This document shows, in pieces, positions 1 to 6,788 of a stretch of DNA of 64,000 nt (its first letter is position 1; every line of letters starts with the position of its first letter). Source of the DNA: an uncultured Bacteroidales bacterium (GTDB lineage Bacteria; Bacteroidota; Bacteroidia; Bacteroidales; Paludibacteraceae); contig CAMKPZ010000001.1 in assembly GCA_946414805.1 (NCBI GenBank), positions 124,001-188,000 on the forward strand, in the 5' to 3' direction. The notes under the pieces are model-generated. The model was not told the DNA's origin. It saw only the letters and a program-made list of their open reading frames with translations, and did not search any database. Both the position numbers and the translations under genes were made by a program.

Positions 1-802
1 TGGTGCCGCCTTCGGACTCCTTGCCGCACTCATGACCTTGGCGTGCGGACTGCTCACGCGCGAAAGGCATCAACCCGTCAGAGCCGAGCATTTCTCCTTT
101 AGGCAGTACGCCGATCTATTCCGTAACAAACCATGGATATATATGACCCTGGTAGCCATCTGTACCAACTTCTTCAACGGCTTCCGGTATGCGGCGGCAG
201 GCTATATGATTACCTATTGCCTCGGAGGCGATGTCACGATTGGGAGGTTCATCATCAATTATACCGTCTTTATGGCGTTCAGTGAGGTCACCTGTATGAT
301 CTTCGGAGCCCTGTCACCCGCCTTCACGCGCCGTATCGGCTCCAAACGGATGGCGTTCGTCTGGGCGGCTGGCATTTGTTGCGTCTTCTCCTTCCTCTAT
401 TTCTTCATCCCGATGGATGCCGCATATATATGGCTGATGATAGCGGTCTCGGTACTCACGTCCGTCGGCGCAGGACTCTATTCGCCGCTTTTGTGGTCCA
501 TGTACGCCGATGTCGCGGATTATGCCACGGAGAAAAACGGTACCTCCTCCACAGGACTCATCTTCTCTTCCGGAACGATGGCGCAAAAACTCGGCGGGGC
601 TGTATCCGGTAGTCTTATCGCCATGCTATTGGGCATCGCGGGACTCGTCTCACACACCGATATGATCACCGGCGAGACGATTGTTGTCATTACCGATGAG
701 GACTCCGTTCGTACTATGGTATGGGCGCTATTCTCACTCTTCCCTGCCGTGATTGCCGCACTCATGGCACTATTGGCGTATAAATTCCCTCTCAAAAAAT
801 AA
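1..802 (+). CDS. GPH-family sugar/cation symporter, 3' part
   Basis: The gene runs in from before the window: the frame is open from base 2, so the start is not seen. The visible ~266 residues are strongly hydrophobic with about six membrane helices. They contain the typical GPH (glycoside-pentoside-hexuronide:cation symporter) stretch YSPLLWSMYADVADYATEKNG followed by TGLIFSSGTMAQKLG. Known family members import mono- or oligosaccharides with H+ or Na+ across the inner membrane. The stop at 800-802 is 4 bp before the start of the GH9 gene, so the two are very likely co-transcribed and the substrate is probably a beta-glucan oligosaccharide. The substrate is inference; the family is well supported. 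Confidence 0.85.
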   Translation, partial: GAAFGLLAALMTLACGLLTRERHQPVRAEHFSFRQYADLFRNKPWIYMTLVAICTNFFNGFRYAAAGYMITYCLGGDVTIGRFIINYTVFMAFSEVTCMIFGALSPAFTRRIGSKRMAFVWAAGICCVFSFLYFFIPMDAAYIWLMIAVSVLTSVGAGLYSPLLWSMYADVADYATEKNGTSSTGLIFSSGTMAQKLGGAVSGSLIAMLLGIAGLVSHTDMITGETIVVITDEDSVRTMVWALFSLFPAVIAALMALLAYKFPLKK

Positions 803-806
803 AACT

Positions 807-2570
807 ATGAAAAATCCCTCGTACATCGTACTTCTGTCCTCCATACTTCTCGTGGCAGGCTGCGTGCATTACAATCCTGACAACGGCCCCGTTCGTCTCA
901 ACCAAGTCGGCTTCGCCCCGGAGCAGGAGAAAACCGCCACCATCAATGTCTCCTCCTTGGATGAGGCTCCTTGTTGCGTGTTTATCCTTGATGCTGCCGG
1001 CGATACCGTCTGGAGCGGCACCGCCTCGCCCGCAATGCCCAATCCCGTATCCGGCAAACCGCGGCAGATAGTGGATTTCTCCTCTCTCACCGCCAAAGGC
1101 AAATATACGCTCTGCGTGCTCAATTCTCAAAATTCTCAAATTCTCCAATCTTCTAATCTTCAAATCACAATCTGTGACCGTCCTTACAAGGAACTCACAA
1201 GAAAGGCGCTCCGCGCGTTCTATCACCAGCGGGCCTCGATGCCTATCGGGGAACCCTTTGCCGAGGGCTATGCACGGCCTGCCGGACATCCCGATGACCA
1301 TGTGCTCGTCCATCCCTCTGCGGCTACGGACGAACGACCCGCAGGAACCGTCATCTCTTCGCCCGGAGGATGGTACGATGCAGGCGATTATAACAAGTAT
1401 ATCGTTAACTCCGGCTTCACTATGGGAGTATGGCTCATGGCATACGAACTCAACAAAGCCTATTTTGACACCCTCCGTTTGAATATACCCGGATCGTCCA
1501 TCGCCTATCTCCCCGATATGCTCACGGAAGCCATGTATAATCTCCGATGGATGCTCACCATGCAGGATACGGACGGAGGCGTGTATCATAAACTGACCGA
1601 ACCGGATTTTGAGAGCTTCATTGCACCCGACCAATGCCGCAAACCCCGTTATGTAGTAATGAAAACGACCGCTGCTACCCTTGATTTCGCGGCGTCTATG
1701 GCGATGGCGGCAAGGGTCTATGCTCCCTTTGACTCCGCCTTCACGCAACAAGCTACAGAGGCTGCCAAACGTGCATACGCATGGGCATTGGAACATCCCG
1801 ATGTCTATTACGACCAGGACGCTATGAACGCGCAGTTCAAACCCGAGATCACTACCGGTGCCTACCCCGACACTTGTGTCGCCGATGAGTTCTATTGGGC
1901 AAAAACAGAATTATATCTGCTCACCAAAGAACCGGAATATAACGAAAATCCTCACCCGACCTTCGTCTATAAGCCCGCTGCCTGGGGTAATGTGGCGGAA
2001 CTGGCGGATATAGAGTGGATGATGCATCCGGACGAAGGTGGACATTTCTCTATCGTGCGAGAAGCGCAGTTGCTGACGTACTTGAAAAAAGATCTGAAGG
2101 AAGCCGAGACCATCTCCGTCCATCGCTGCCCCTACGGCAACTGCGAGAACGATTTCTTCTGGGGATGCAACTCCGAGGGATGCTGCTGGCGTGGGGTAGA
2201 GTGCCTCTATGCCTACCGACTCACCGGAGACGAACAATACCGCATCAATGCCGAGCGGTGCCTCAATTATATCCTCGGGCAGAACGCGACAGGCTATTGT
2301 TATGTCACCGGCTTTGGTTCCCGTCCTACTTCTCACCCCCACCACCGGCTCTCATACACCAACCCACACGGCACCATCCCCGGTTTCCTTGCCGGAGGAC
2401 CCAACCCTGCCCAGCAGGATCGGATTACCGATGGCGTAAAATACCCCAAGAACGTGCCTGCCGATGAATCCTATTTGGACTACAGACCTTCCTATGCCTC
2501 CAATGAGGTCACTATCAACTGGAATGTAACCCTCTTTGCCCTCACTGCCGGAATCGATGCGCTGGAATAA
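807..2570 (+). CDS. GH9 family endoglucanase-type lipoprotein
   Basis: The 587-residue protein starts at 807, where a lipoprotein signal begins (lipobox Cys at about residue 19); an upstream in-frame start at 753 would overlap the symporter and spoil the signal. An N-terminal Ig-like CelD_N domain (PVRLNQVGF, about residues 25-125) is followed by a GH9 catalytic domain. DAGDYNKY (Asp191, Asp194) carries the catalytic base region, and NEVTINWN near the C-terminus (Glu567) the acid. GH9 enzymes cleave beta-1,4-glucans or related beta-glucans. It is predicted to be lipid-anchored at the cell envelope. A degenerate ~8-bp tandem repeat (about 1120-1169) encodes an Asn/Ser/Gln-rich stretch at the junction of the two domains. 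Exact substrate is unknown. Confidence 0.9.
   Translation: MKNPSYIVLLSSILLVAGCVHYNPDNGPVRLNQVGFAPEQEKTATINVSSLDEAPCCVFILDAAGDTVWSGTASPAMPNPVSGKPRQIVDFSSLTAKGKYTLCVLNSQNSQILQSSNLQITICDRPYKELTRKALRAFYHQRASMPIGEPFAEGYARPAGHPDDHVLVHPSAATDERPAGTVISSPGGWYDAGDYNKYIVNSGFTMGVWLMAYELNKAYFDTLRLNIPGSSIAYLPDMLTEAMYNLRWMLTMQDTDGGVYHKLTEPDFESFIAPDQCRKPRYVVMKTTAATLDFAASMAMAARVYAPFDSAFTQQATEAAKRAYAWALEHPDVYYDQDAMNAQFKPEITTGAYPDTCVADEFYWAKTELYLLTKEPEYNENPHPTFVYKPAAWGNVAELADIEWMMHPDEGGHFSIVREAQLLTYLKKDLKEAETISVHRCPYGNCENDFFWGCNSEGCCWRGVECLYAYRLTGDEQYRINAERCLNYILGQNATGYCYVTGFGSRPTSHPHHRLSYTNPHGTIPGFLAGGPNPAQQDRITDGVKYPKNVPADESYLDYRPSYASNEVTINWNVTLFALTAGIDALE
1120..1169. repeat. Degenerate ~8-bp tandem repeat inside the GH9 gene
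   Basis: About six units of the CTCAAATT / TTCAAATC type with 7-9 bp spacing. They are translated in frame as an Asn/Ser/Gln-rich linker between the Ig-like and catalytic domains. It belongs to the class of short degenerate repeats seen throughout the window. Confidence 0.7.
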
Positions 2571-2612
2571 ACTCCTGCTGACATAACTATCGACATTCTG
2601 GCTAATTTTTAT

Positions 2613-2650
2613 GAGGCGGAGCACTTTAATGGTGCTTCGCCTCTTTCTTT
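2613..2650 (+). terminator. Rho-independent terminator of the symporter-GH9 operon
   Basis: A 12-bp stem (GAGGCGGAGCAC at 2613-2624 with GTGCTTCGCCTC at 2632-2643, one G-U pair) is followed by a T-rich tract, 43 bp after the GH9 stop codon. Confidence 0.8.
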
Positions 2651-2712
2651 GTGTCCTTTTGTGCGTGCAAGGGCTCCGCCAATGATGCAGTAGATATTTC
2701 TTTGTCTATTGC

Positions 2713-2731
2713 GTCCGCATTTGATGCGGAC
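2713..2731. other. Perfect 8-bp hairpin with 3-nt loop
   Basis: GTCCGCAT, loop TTG, ATGCGGAC. It lies 28 bp before the first of the two covarying hairpins and has the same geometry (7-8 bp stem, 3-nt loop). There is no T-run after it, so it is not an obvious terminator. Confidence 0.6.
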
Positions 2732-2750
2732 ATGGATATGTTTTCTTCGT

Positions 2751-2779
2751 TCATTTCAGGTCGATAGTATCGACCGCTC
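2751..2779. promoter_or_regulatory. Conserved hairpin element, copy 1
   Basis: Flanks TTTCA and GCTC enclose GGTCGAT-AGT-ATCGACC (2759-2775), a perfect 7-bp stem with a 3-nt loop, 15 bp before the gene at 2794. The same flanks surround a different but equally perfect stem at 3721-3737, so structure rather than sequence is conserved. Confidence 0.6.
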
Positions 2780-2793
2780 AAAAAATAATTATT

Positions 2794-2988
2794 ATGAAAT
2801 ACAAAGCTATGTCCTATTCGGAGTTGGCAGAGCATGCCGGTATTAACCGCCGGACACTCTACCGCTGGCTTCAAGATCCTATGCACCGGCGCAAACTGCG
2901 TACTTTGGGTGTTGTGCCTAAAGCCAAAGCCCTTCCGCCTGCTGCTGTCAAATATATCTGCCAATCATTTGAGATTGATATAGAATGA
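2794..2988 (+). CDS. Small DUF4248-like putative DNA-binding protein
   Basis: A 64-residue basic protein. The layout (YSELAEHAGINRRTLYRWL, then a Leu/Gly turn, then PPAAVKYICQ) resembles the Bacteroidetes DUF4248 family (ELA...ALRWI...L...GY...TP.QV..I) and a short helix-turn-helix. DUF4248 genes usually sit at the head of small cassettes that also encode cell-wall hydrolases. Here it heads a cassette with holin-like, DUF5675 and spanin-like genes. It could bind the phased GGGAC array just downstream; that is inference. Family assignment is by pattern only. Confidence 0.6.
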   Translation: MKYKAMSYSELAEHAGINRRTLYRWLQDPMHRRKLRTLGVVPKAKALPPAAVKYICQSFEIDIE

Positions 2989-3067
2989 TACCTATTTCAA
3001 TATATATACGCGCGCCACCATAATTAGGTGTTCCATATGACTTTTTTGTTCTCCGCCCTGTTTGTAC

Positions 3068-3126
3068 AATCGGGACGGAGTGGGACTTATTGTGTATAAT
3101 CGGGACTTAGTGGGACGCAGTGGGAC
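3068..3126. promoter_or_regulatory. Phased (C/T)GGGAC array upstream of a promoter
   Basis: Hexamers CGGGAC/TGGGAC begin at 3071, 3081, 3101, 3111 and 3121; the slot at 3091 is degenerate (tgtgta). This is exact 10-bp spacing, on one face of the helix. The last copy occupies the -33 position of the TATCTTTG promoter (3147-3154), which has no TTTG there. The arrangement suggests a multi-site activator or repressor array. Confidence 0.6.
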
Positions 3127-3146
3127 ACTGCAATTCCCCCGCATCG

Positions 3147-3154
3147 TATCTTTG
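3147..3154 (+). promoter_or_regulatory. Bacteroidetes -7 element TATCTTTG
   Basis: Matches the TAnnTTTG consensus. Transcription would begin near 3161, 44 bp before the gene at 3205. No TTTG lies 20 bp upstream; the phased GGGAC array covers that place. Confidence 0.65.
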
Positions 3155-3204
3155 CACTCGATTTCAAAATAACCCATTTATTAACATCAAACACCAACAT
3201 TATT

Positions 3205-3516
3205 ATGTCTCAAGTAAAACCTATGGGACTCATCGAGTCCATGTCCGGCAAAGTATGCGGTCACTCCGACATGTATTTCTTCCGTAAGAACGGCAAAGTC
3301 TTCTCCGGCAAGATCTGTAATCCTTCCACCAAGGAACCATCAGAAAACCAACTCGCCGCGCAAGCCAAGTTCAAGACCGCACGCACCAATGCCAAGGCTG
3401 CCCTTGCGGACCCCGAGCAGAAAGCTACGCTGGAAGCAGCCTTCAAAGCGCAGAAGAAGTACTATTCCCTTTACGGTTATGTCTTTGCGCAGGAGTACGC
3501 CAAACTCGGAGCTTAA
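3205..3516 (+). CDS. Small conserved protein of a phage-like cassette, paralogue A
   Basis: 103 residues, soluble, Lys/Ala-rich, with no known domain recognised. It aligns over its length with the 120-residue protein at 4701. Shared features are I(E/D)SxSG at the N-terminus, then P(S/T)ENx(L/I)Axxx KF, a helical middle, AQxxY and a final EYxK. This pattern also resembles small Bacteroidetes proteins found near phage-like genes, whose function I do not know. It has its own promoter with a phased repeat array. The 61-residue holin-like gene follows 4 bp after the stop. Confidence 0.7.
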   Translation: MSQVKPMGLIESMSGKVCGHSDMYFFRKNGKVFSGKICNPSTKEPSENQLAAQAKFKTARTNAKAALADPEQKATLEAAFKAQKKYYSLYGYVFAQEYAKLGA

Positions 3517-3520
3517 CCCT

Positions 3521-3706
3521 ATGAAGCGTCTCCAACTCCTTGCGGCAATCGCAATGTGCATCTTTGGGTGCGCATTGCTCTCCGCCGCCTTTGCTCTCCC
3601 TCCCGTCGGCACCATCGACTCCTCCGTCCTCGTTGCCTTCGGCGAAATCCTCACCTTCGTCGGCTCTCTCGTAGGTATCGACTATCGCTATCGCTACAAA
3701 GAATAG
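3521..3706 (+). CDS. Small two-helix membrane protein, holin-like
   Basis: 61 residues starting at the ATG 4 bp after the preceding stop. There are two hydrophobic segments (about residues 4-27 and 34-52) and a short charged, Tyr/Arg-rich C-terminal tail. Size, two-helix topology and position directly before a DUF5675 gene and a spanin-like gene fit a class II holin. There is no sequence match to a named holin family, so the role rests on context. It may equally be the local counterpart of the tiny membrane proteins found in Bacteroides amidase cassettes. Confidence 0.55.
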   Translation: MKRLQLLAAIAMCIFGCALLSAAFALPPVGTIDSSVLVAFGEILTFVGSLVGIDYRYRYKE

Positions 3707-3710
3707 CAAT

Positions 3711-3756
3711 GTCCATTTCAGGCGAATAGGATTCGCCGCTCTATGGACTAGAATGT
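3711..3756. promoter_or_regulatory. Conserved hairpin element, copy 2
   Basis: GGCGAAT-AGG-ATTCGCC (3721-3737) sits in the same flanks (TTTCA / GCTC) as the element at 2751-2779, but with a different stem sequence. An outer 6-bp stem GTCCAT/ATGGAC (3711-3716, 3743-3748) is added here. A T-run follows at 3755, so this copy could also terminate the two upstream genes. Confidence 0.6.
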
Positions 3757-3780
3757 TTTTTTTCTAAAATAATCAACACC

Positions 3781-4251
3781 ATGTTACTATCATTAATCCG
3801 CACCAACACCACGCCCTCCGAAACAACGGGCATCCTTCTTATCGGTGGCAAGCCTTTTTGTGGTACGCTTGAACCACCCACAGTCTCCAACGCTTCCCAT
3901 CCCAAAGGAGCTATCCCTCTCGGGTGGTACAAACTGACGCTGACCAAATCCCCGCATTTCGGTCGCGTGCTCCCGCTTGTGAACTATGTGCCCGGCTTCG
4001 AGGGCATCCGTATCCATGCCGGCAACACGGTCAAAGACACCGCCGGTTGCATCCTTGTCGGGCAACTTTCCGGCACAACGCTCTTCCGCTCACGGACGTT
4101 CGAACAGGACTTGATTGCCAAACTTCAAAAACACCCGGAAGATGAACACTATATTGAGATTACTACTCCGGACCGTTTCTATACCGAGCATTGCAGCACT
4201 GCTCATGCTCTTGCCTGCCTGTTCGGTGGAGCGCAGCTTGACCTCGACTGA
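3781..4251 (+). CDS. DUF5675 family protein, putative lysis-cassette enzyme
   Basis: 156 residues. The family pattern is clear: (F)CGTLEPP, then PKGAIPLGWYKL, then a LPLVNYVPGFEGIRIHAGN core and GCILVG. DUF5675 proteins are found in phages and in phage-like cassettes of Bacteroidetes. The fixed His in IHAGN and Cys in GCILVG suggest a catalytic centre like that of peptidoglycan-acting enzymes, but no activity is established. It has no signal peptide, consistent with release through a holin. The following spanin-like gene starts inside it (110 bp overlap). Confidence 0.75.
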   Translation: MLLSLIRTNTTPSETTGILLIGGKPFCGTLEPPTVSNASHPKGAIPLGWYKLTLTKSPHFGRVLPLVNYVPGFEGIRIHAGNTVKDTAGCILVGQLSGTTLFRSRTFEQDLIAKLQKHPEDEHYIEITTPDRFYTEHCSTAHALACLFGGAQLDLD

Positions 4252-4615
4252 CAACCGTCAGCAACTCTTCACCCATTTCCTCCGCGACAGCGTCTATCTC
4301 CATGATAGTACGGCGGTTATGTATAAACTTGGAGGATCAAACAATGTGCTTGCACATGGTCAAACAGGCAAAGCCGCCCCAACTATCACACTGTGCAGGG
4401 TCGATACCCTGCTGGTGCATGAGTGGCACACCCGTTGGCGAGAGAAAGAGGTCATCCGCACCGACACCGTCCTTTTGGAAACAACCCGCACAGAAACCGT
4501 CCCTGTCCGTTATGTGCCGCCCTTTTACAAGTACTGTACAGCCTTTGCAATCCTTGCCCTCTTGGCTCTTCTGCTCCGGCTGGCACTATCTCTGAAACGC
4601 AAACTAACAATTTAA
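4142..4615 (+). CDS. Lipoprotein with C-terminal membrane helix, unimolecular-spanin-like
   Basis: 157 residues from the ATG at 4142, which gives a proper lipoprotein signal (hydrophobic stretch to LLPAC, Cys at about 24). The middle is rich in charged residues and repeated RTDT/RTET-like turns. Residues about 131-150 form a strong membrane helix followed by a basic tail. One end would sit in the outer membrane and the other in the inner membrane, which is the topology of unimolecular spanins that fuse the two membranes in the last step of phage lysis. The 110-bp overlap with the DUF5675 gene recalls the nested lysis genes of phages. Role is inferred from topology and context. Confidence 0.55.
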   Translation: MNTILRLLLRTVSIPSIAALLMLLPACSVERSLTSTDNRQQLFTHFLRDSVYLHDSTAVMYKLGGSNNVLAHGQTGKAAPTITLCRVDTLLVHEWHTRWREKEVIRTDTVLLETTRTETVPVRYVPPFYKYCTAFAILALLALLLRLALSLKRKLTI

Positions 4616-4650
4616 CACTTTAACCCTTTTCCCCCTCACGGCGTAGGGAC

Positions 4651-4685
4651 TGACGGCTGAAAGCTGATAGCTGACGGCTGTTCGC
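4651..4685. repeat. Heptamer repeat, 5 units (TGACGGC type)
   Basis: TGACGGC-TGAAAGC-TGATAGC-TGACGGC-TGTTCGC, directly before the gene at 4701. The same word family recurs inside glmS at 34274-34308. Confidence 0.85.
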
Positions 4686-4700
4686 AAACGCCGAATACAT

Positions 4701-5063
4701 ATGGCTAAAGTAACTTATTCCGCCGGCATAGACTCCATCTCCGGCGCTCTGTCCAAACCCGGCAAAGGACAACACTCCTGCAAGAAAATGCTCCTCTGTA
4801 CCCACCGCGTTGCGGAGACCACCAGCAGGACATGTAATAACATCTATCTCCGTGATATGGTGGAGCGTTCGACCGCACCGACGGAGAACGAGATCGCACA
4901 GCGTCTGAAGTTCGGCACGATCGCCAAGGCGGTCAGCGCCCGCATGAAAGACCTCTCCAAGATCACCGCCGATCAGGAGGCCTACGCCGCCCAGACCCGG
5001 TACACCACCATGAAGTCGTACCTCTGGTCGCTGGAGAAAGCGGAGTACGAGAAGAACCACTGA
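4701..5063 (+). CDS. Small conserved protein of a phage-like cassette, paralogue B
   Basis: 120 residues, basic and soluble, with four Cys in the first half. It is homologous to the 103-residue protein at 3205: both have I(D/E)SxSG, PTENE/PSENQ, KF, AQxxY and EYxK in the same order and spacing. Having two paralogues around the lysis-like genes suggests they belong to one cassette. It is followed at once by a strong terminator. Function unknown. Confidence 0.7.
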   Translation: MAKVTYSAGIDSISGALSKPGKGQHSCKKMLLCTHRVAETTSRTCNNIYLRDMVERSTAPTENEIAQRLKFGTIAKAVSARMKDLSKITADQEAYAAQTRYTTMKSYLWSLEKAEYEKNH

Positions 5064-5067
5064 TGAG

Positions 5068-5094
5068 AAAAAAGTGCCCACGCGGCACTTTTTT
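5068..5094 (+). terminator. Strong rho-independent terminator ending the phage-like island
   Basis: AAAAAAGTGCC (5068-5078), loop CACGC, GGCACTTTTTT (5084-5094). It starts just after the stop at 5063 and separates the island from the fructan locus. Confidence 0.9.
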
Positions 5095-5105
5095 CTTGTC
5101 TTTTA

Positions 5106-5137
5106 TTTGCGTAGTTCAAAAAAAAGCAGTACCTTTG
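5106..5137 (+). promoter_or_regulatory. Promoter of the fructan sensor-regulator
   Basis: TTTG (5106-5109), 20 bp, TACCTTTG (5130-5137). Transcription would start near 5144, 15 bp before the ATG at 5159. Confidence 0.8.
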
Positions 5138-5158
5138 CAACGTGAAAATGTTGTATCT

Positions 5159-6614
5159 ATGCGAAACACAATTATCAGTTTCTTGGGATTAGTGGTTCTG
5201 CTAACGGCCTGCAGTCCCCGTCAACCGCAGTACAAGATCGGTGTGAGCCAGTGTCTGGACGACGCCTGGCGGCAGAAGATGAACTATGAGATGGAGCGGG
5301 AACTGCTGCTGCACCCCGATATGGCGATCTCCCGCCGTATCGCTTATGGCAGCAATGAACTCCAGTGCGCGCAGATCGACAGCTTCATCGCCGAGCGGGT
5401 GGATCTGCTGATCGTCAGTCCGAACGAGGCGGAGCAGGTGAAGCCGGCGGTGACGAGGGCGTACAGAGCCGGTATTCCTGTGATCGTGGCAGACCGCCGT
5501 GTCACGGGCGACGAATGGACCGCTTTTATCGGAGGCGACAACTACAAGGTAGGGACACTCATGGCGGAGTGGGTGAAGGAGGAATTACGAATTAAAAATT
5601 ACGAATTAAAAATTACGGATTTTACGGTCCTGGAGGTAGCGGGACTGCCGGGATCAACGCCCGCCACCGCTGCGCCATAAAGGCATGACGGACAATCTGC
5701 CCGAAGGAGTAACGGTGCATTCGGTGATGGGCAGTTGGTATCGGGAGGACGCCCGCGAGGTGGTGAGCGCATACCTGCGTGAGCATGCTTTGCCGGATGT
5801 TATCGTGGCGCATAATGATCTTATGGCGATCGGTGCCGCCGAAGCAGCGGGGGGTGTCCCCATCATGGGCGTGGATGGTATCGAGCCCGGCCTGCAGGCG
5901 ATTGTGGAAGGGAAGATCAACTGCTCCGCCACTTATTCCTCTCGGGGCGACATGGTGATCGCTACGGCGGCGCAGATCCTTCACGGCGAACCTTTTGTGC
6001 GTGACACGGTGCTGGAGACTACTATGATCGATGCGGCGGCAGCGTACCCGATGCTGCAGCAAAATAAAGCGATTATGCAGGACTTGGAGACCCTGCATAT
6101 AGTCAAAACCCAAACGGAAAGCAAATGGCAACAGATGCAGTTTGACAGGATTGTATTGTCTGTTTTCGTTACTGTTTTCTTCGGACTGTTTATATTGACG
6201 CTCGGCTATGTGCTCTTCTGGCAAGACAGGATGCAACGGGAGATCAGACATGACATCCTTCCGCAGTTGGAAGACATGCAAGAAGCGATCCAGCTTAGCC
6301 GTAAGGATGAAGCTTTCGCAAATCGTCTGCATCAGGTGGTAGAGGATCACCTGACGGATCCGGATCTCAATGTGGAATACCTGGGCTCGATGCTCCATCT
6401 GAGCCGTACCCAGCTCTTCCGCCGCGTGAAGGCAGTAGCCGGCAAAGGTCCGCTCGATTATATCCGGGAATGCAGACTTATCCGTGCCGACCAGCTCCTG
6501 CGAACCACGGACATGACCGTCCAGCAGGTGGCACTGGAACTTTGTTTCTCCTCTCCCGGCTATTTCACCAAATGCTATAAGGAACACTTCGGCCATCTAC
6601 CTTCCGAGCGGTAG
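5159..6614 (+). pseudogene. Membrane sensor-regulator: sugar-binding domain + TM + AraC HTH, frameshifted
   Basis: Two frames make one gene. The first part (5159-5680) has a signal with a lipobox-like LTAC and the first half of a LacI-type periplasmic sugar-binding domain. The second part (read from about 5673) finishes that domain, then has a membrane helix at about 6149-6220, a short charged linker and a C-terminal AraC-type HTH. Removing one base near 5671 joins them as GSTPATARHKGM, the expected G-GS-R-G pattern of the family, giving about 484 residues. In Bacteroides, fructan loci are controlled by hybrid two-component proteins with a similar fructose-binding sensor; here kinase and receiver domains are absent. 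It lies just upstream of susC and probably binds the shared operators at 6661 and 29098. The shift may be a sequencing error or real inactivation. Confidence 0.8.
5583..5617. repeat. Heptamer repeat, 5 units, in frame in the sensor gene
   Basis: AATTACG and AATTAAA alternate (AATTACG three times, AATTAAA twice). It is translated as a charged insert in the sugar-binding domain, about 55 bp before the frameshift. Confidence 0.9.
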
Positions 6615-6660
6615 GATGCAACATATACAAATGGTAAAAATGTTGTGAAAAATAAGCAAT

Positions 6661-6735
6661 TTGTTGCAGCGAAACATATTTGATATATAATGCAACATAA
6701 TTATTTGCGCATGTGACAAAATGCGCGTACTTTTG
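6661..6735 (+). promoter_or_regulatory. Operator-promoter of the susC operon
   Basis: -33 TTTG at 6704-6707, 20 bp, -7 TACTTTTG at 6728-6735. Upstream are a box GTTGCAGCGAAACAT (6663-6677) and a box TGCAACAT (6691-6698), with CGAAACAT and TGCAACAT 21 bp apart. Boxes, spacing and much of the -33/-7 spacer recur at 29098-29172 before the second fructan operon. Confidence 0.85.
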
Positions 6736-6788
6736 CAGCGGAATTTGGAAACTCCAAGTTCTGCTGTATTGTTTAATTCATAAATCTC

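Noticed and set aside
2713..3748. Integron attC sites formed by the small hairpins
   Set aside because: No integron integrase, no R/L box consensus, and loops of three bases without the bulged bases of attC.
2794..5063. Complete prophage
   Set aside because: No capsid, terminase, tail, replication or integrase genes; only the lysis-like set.
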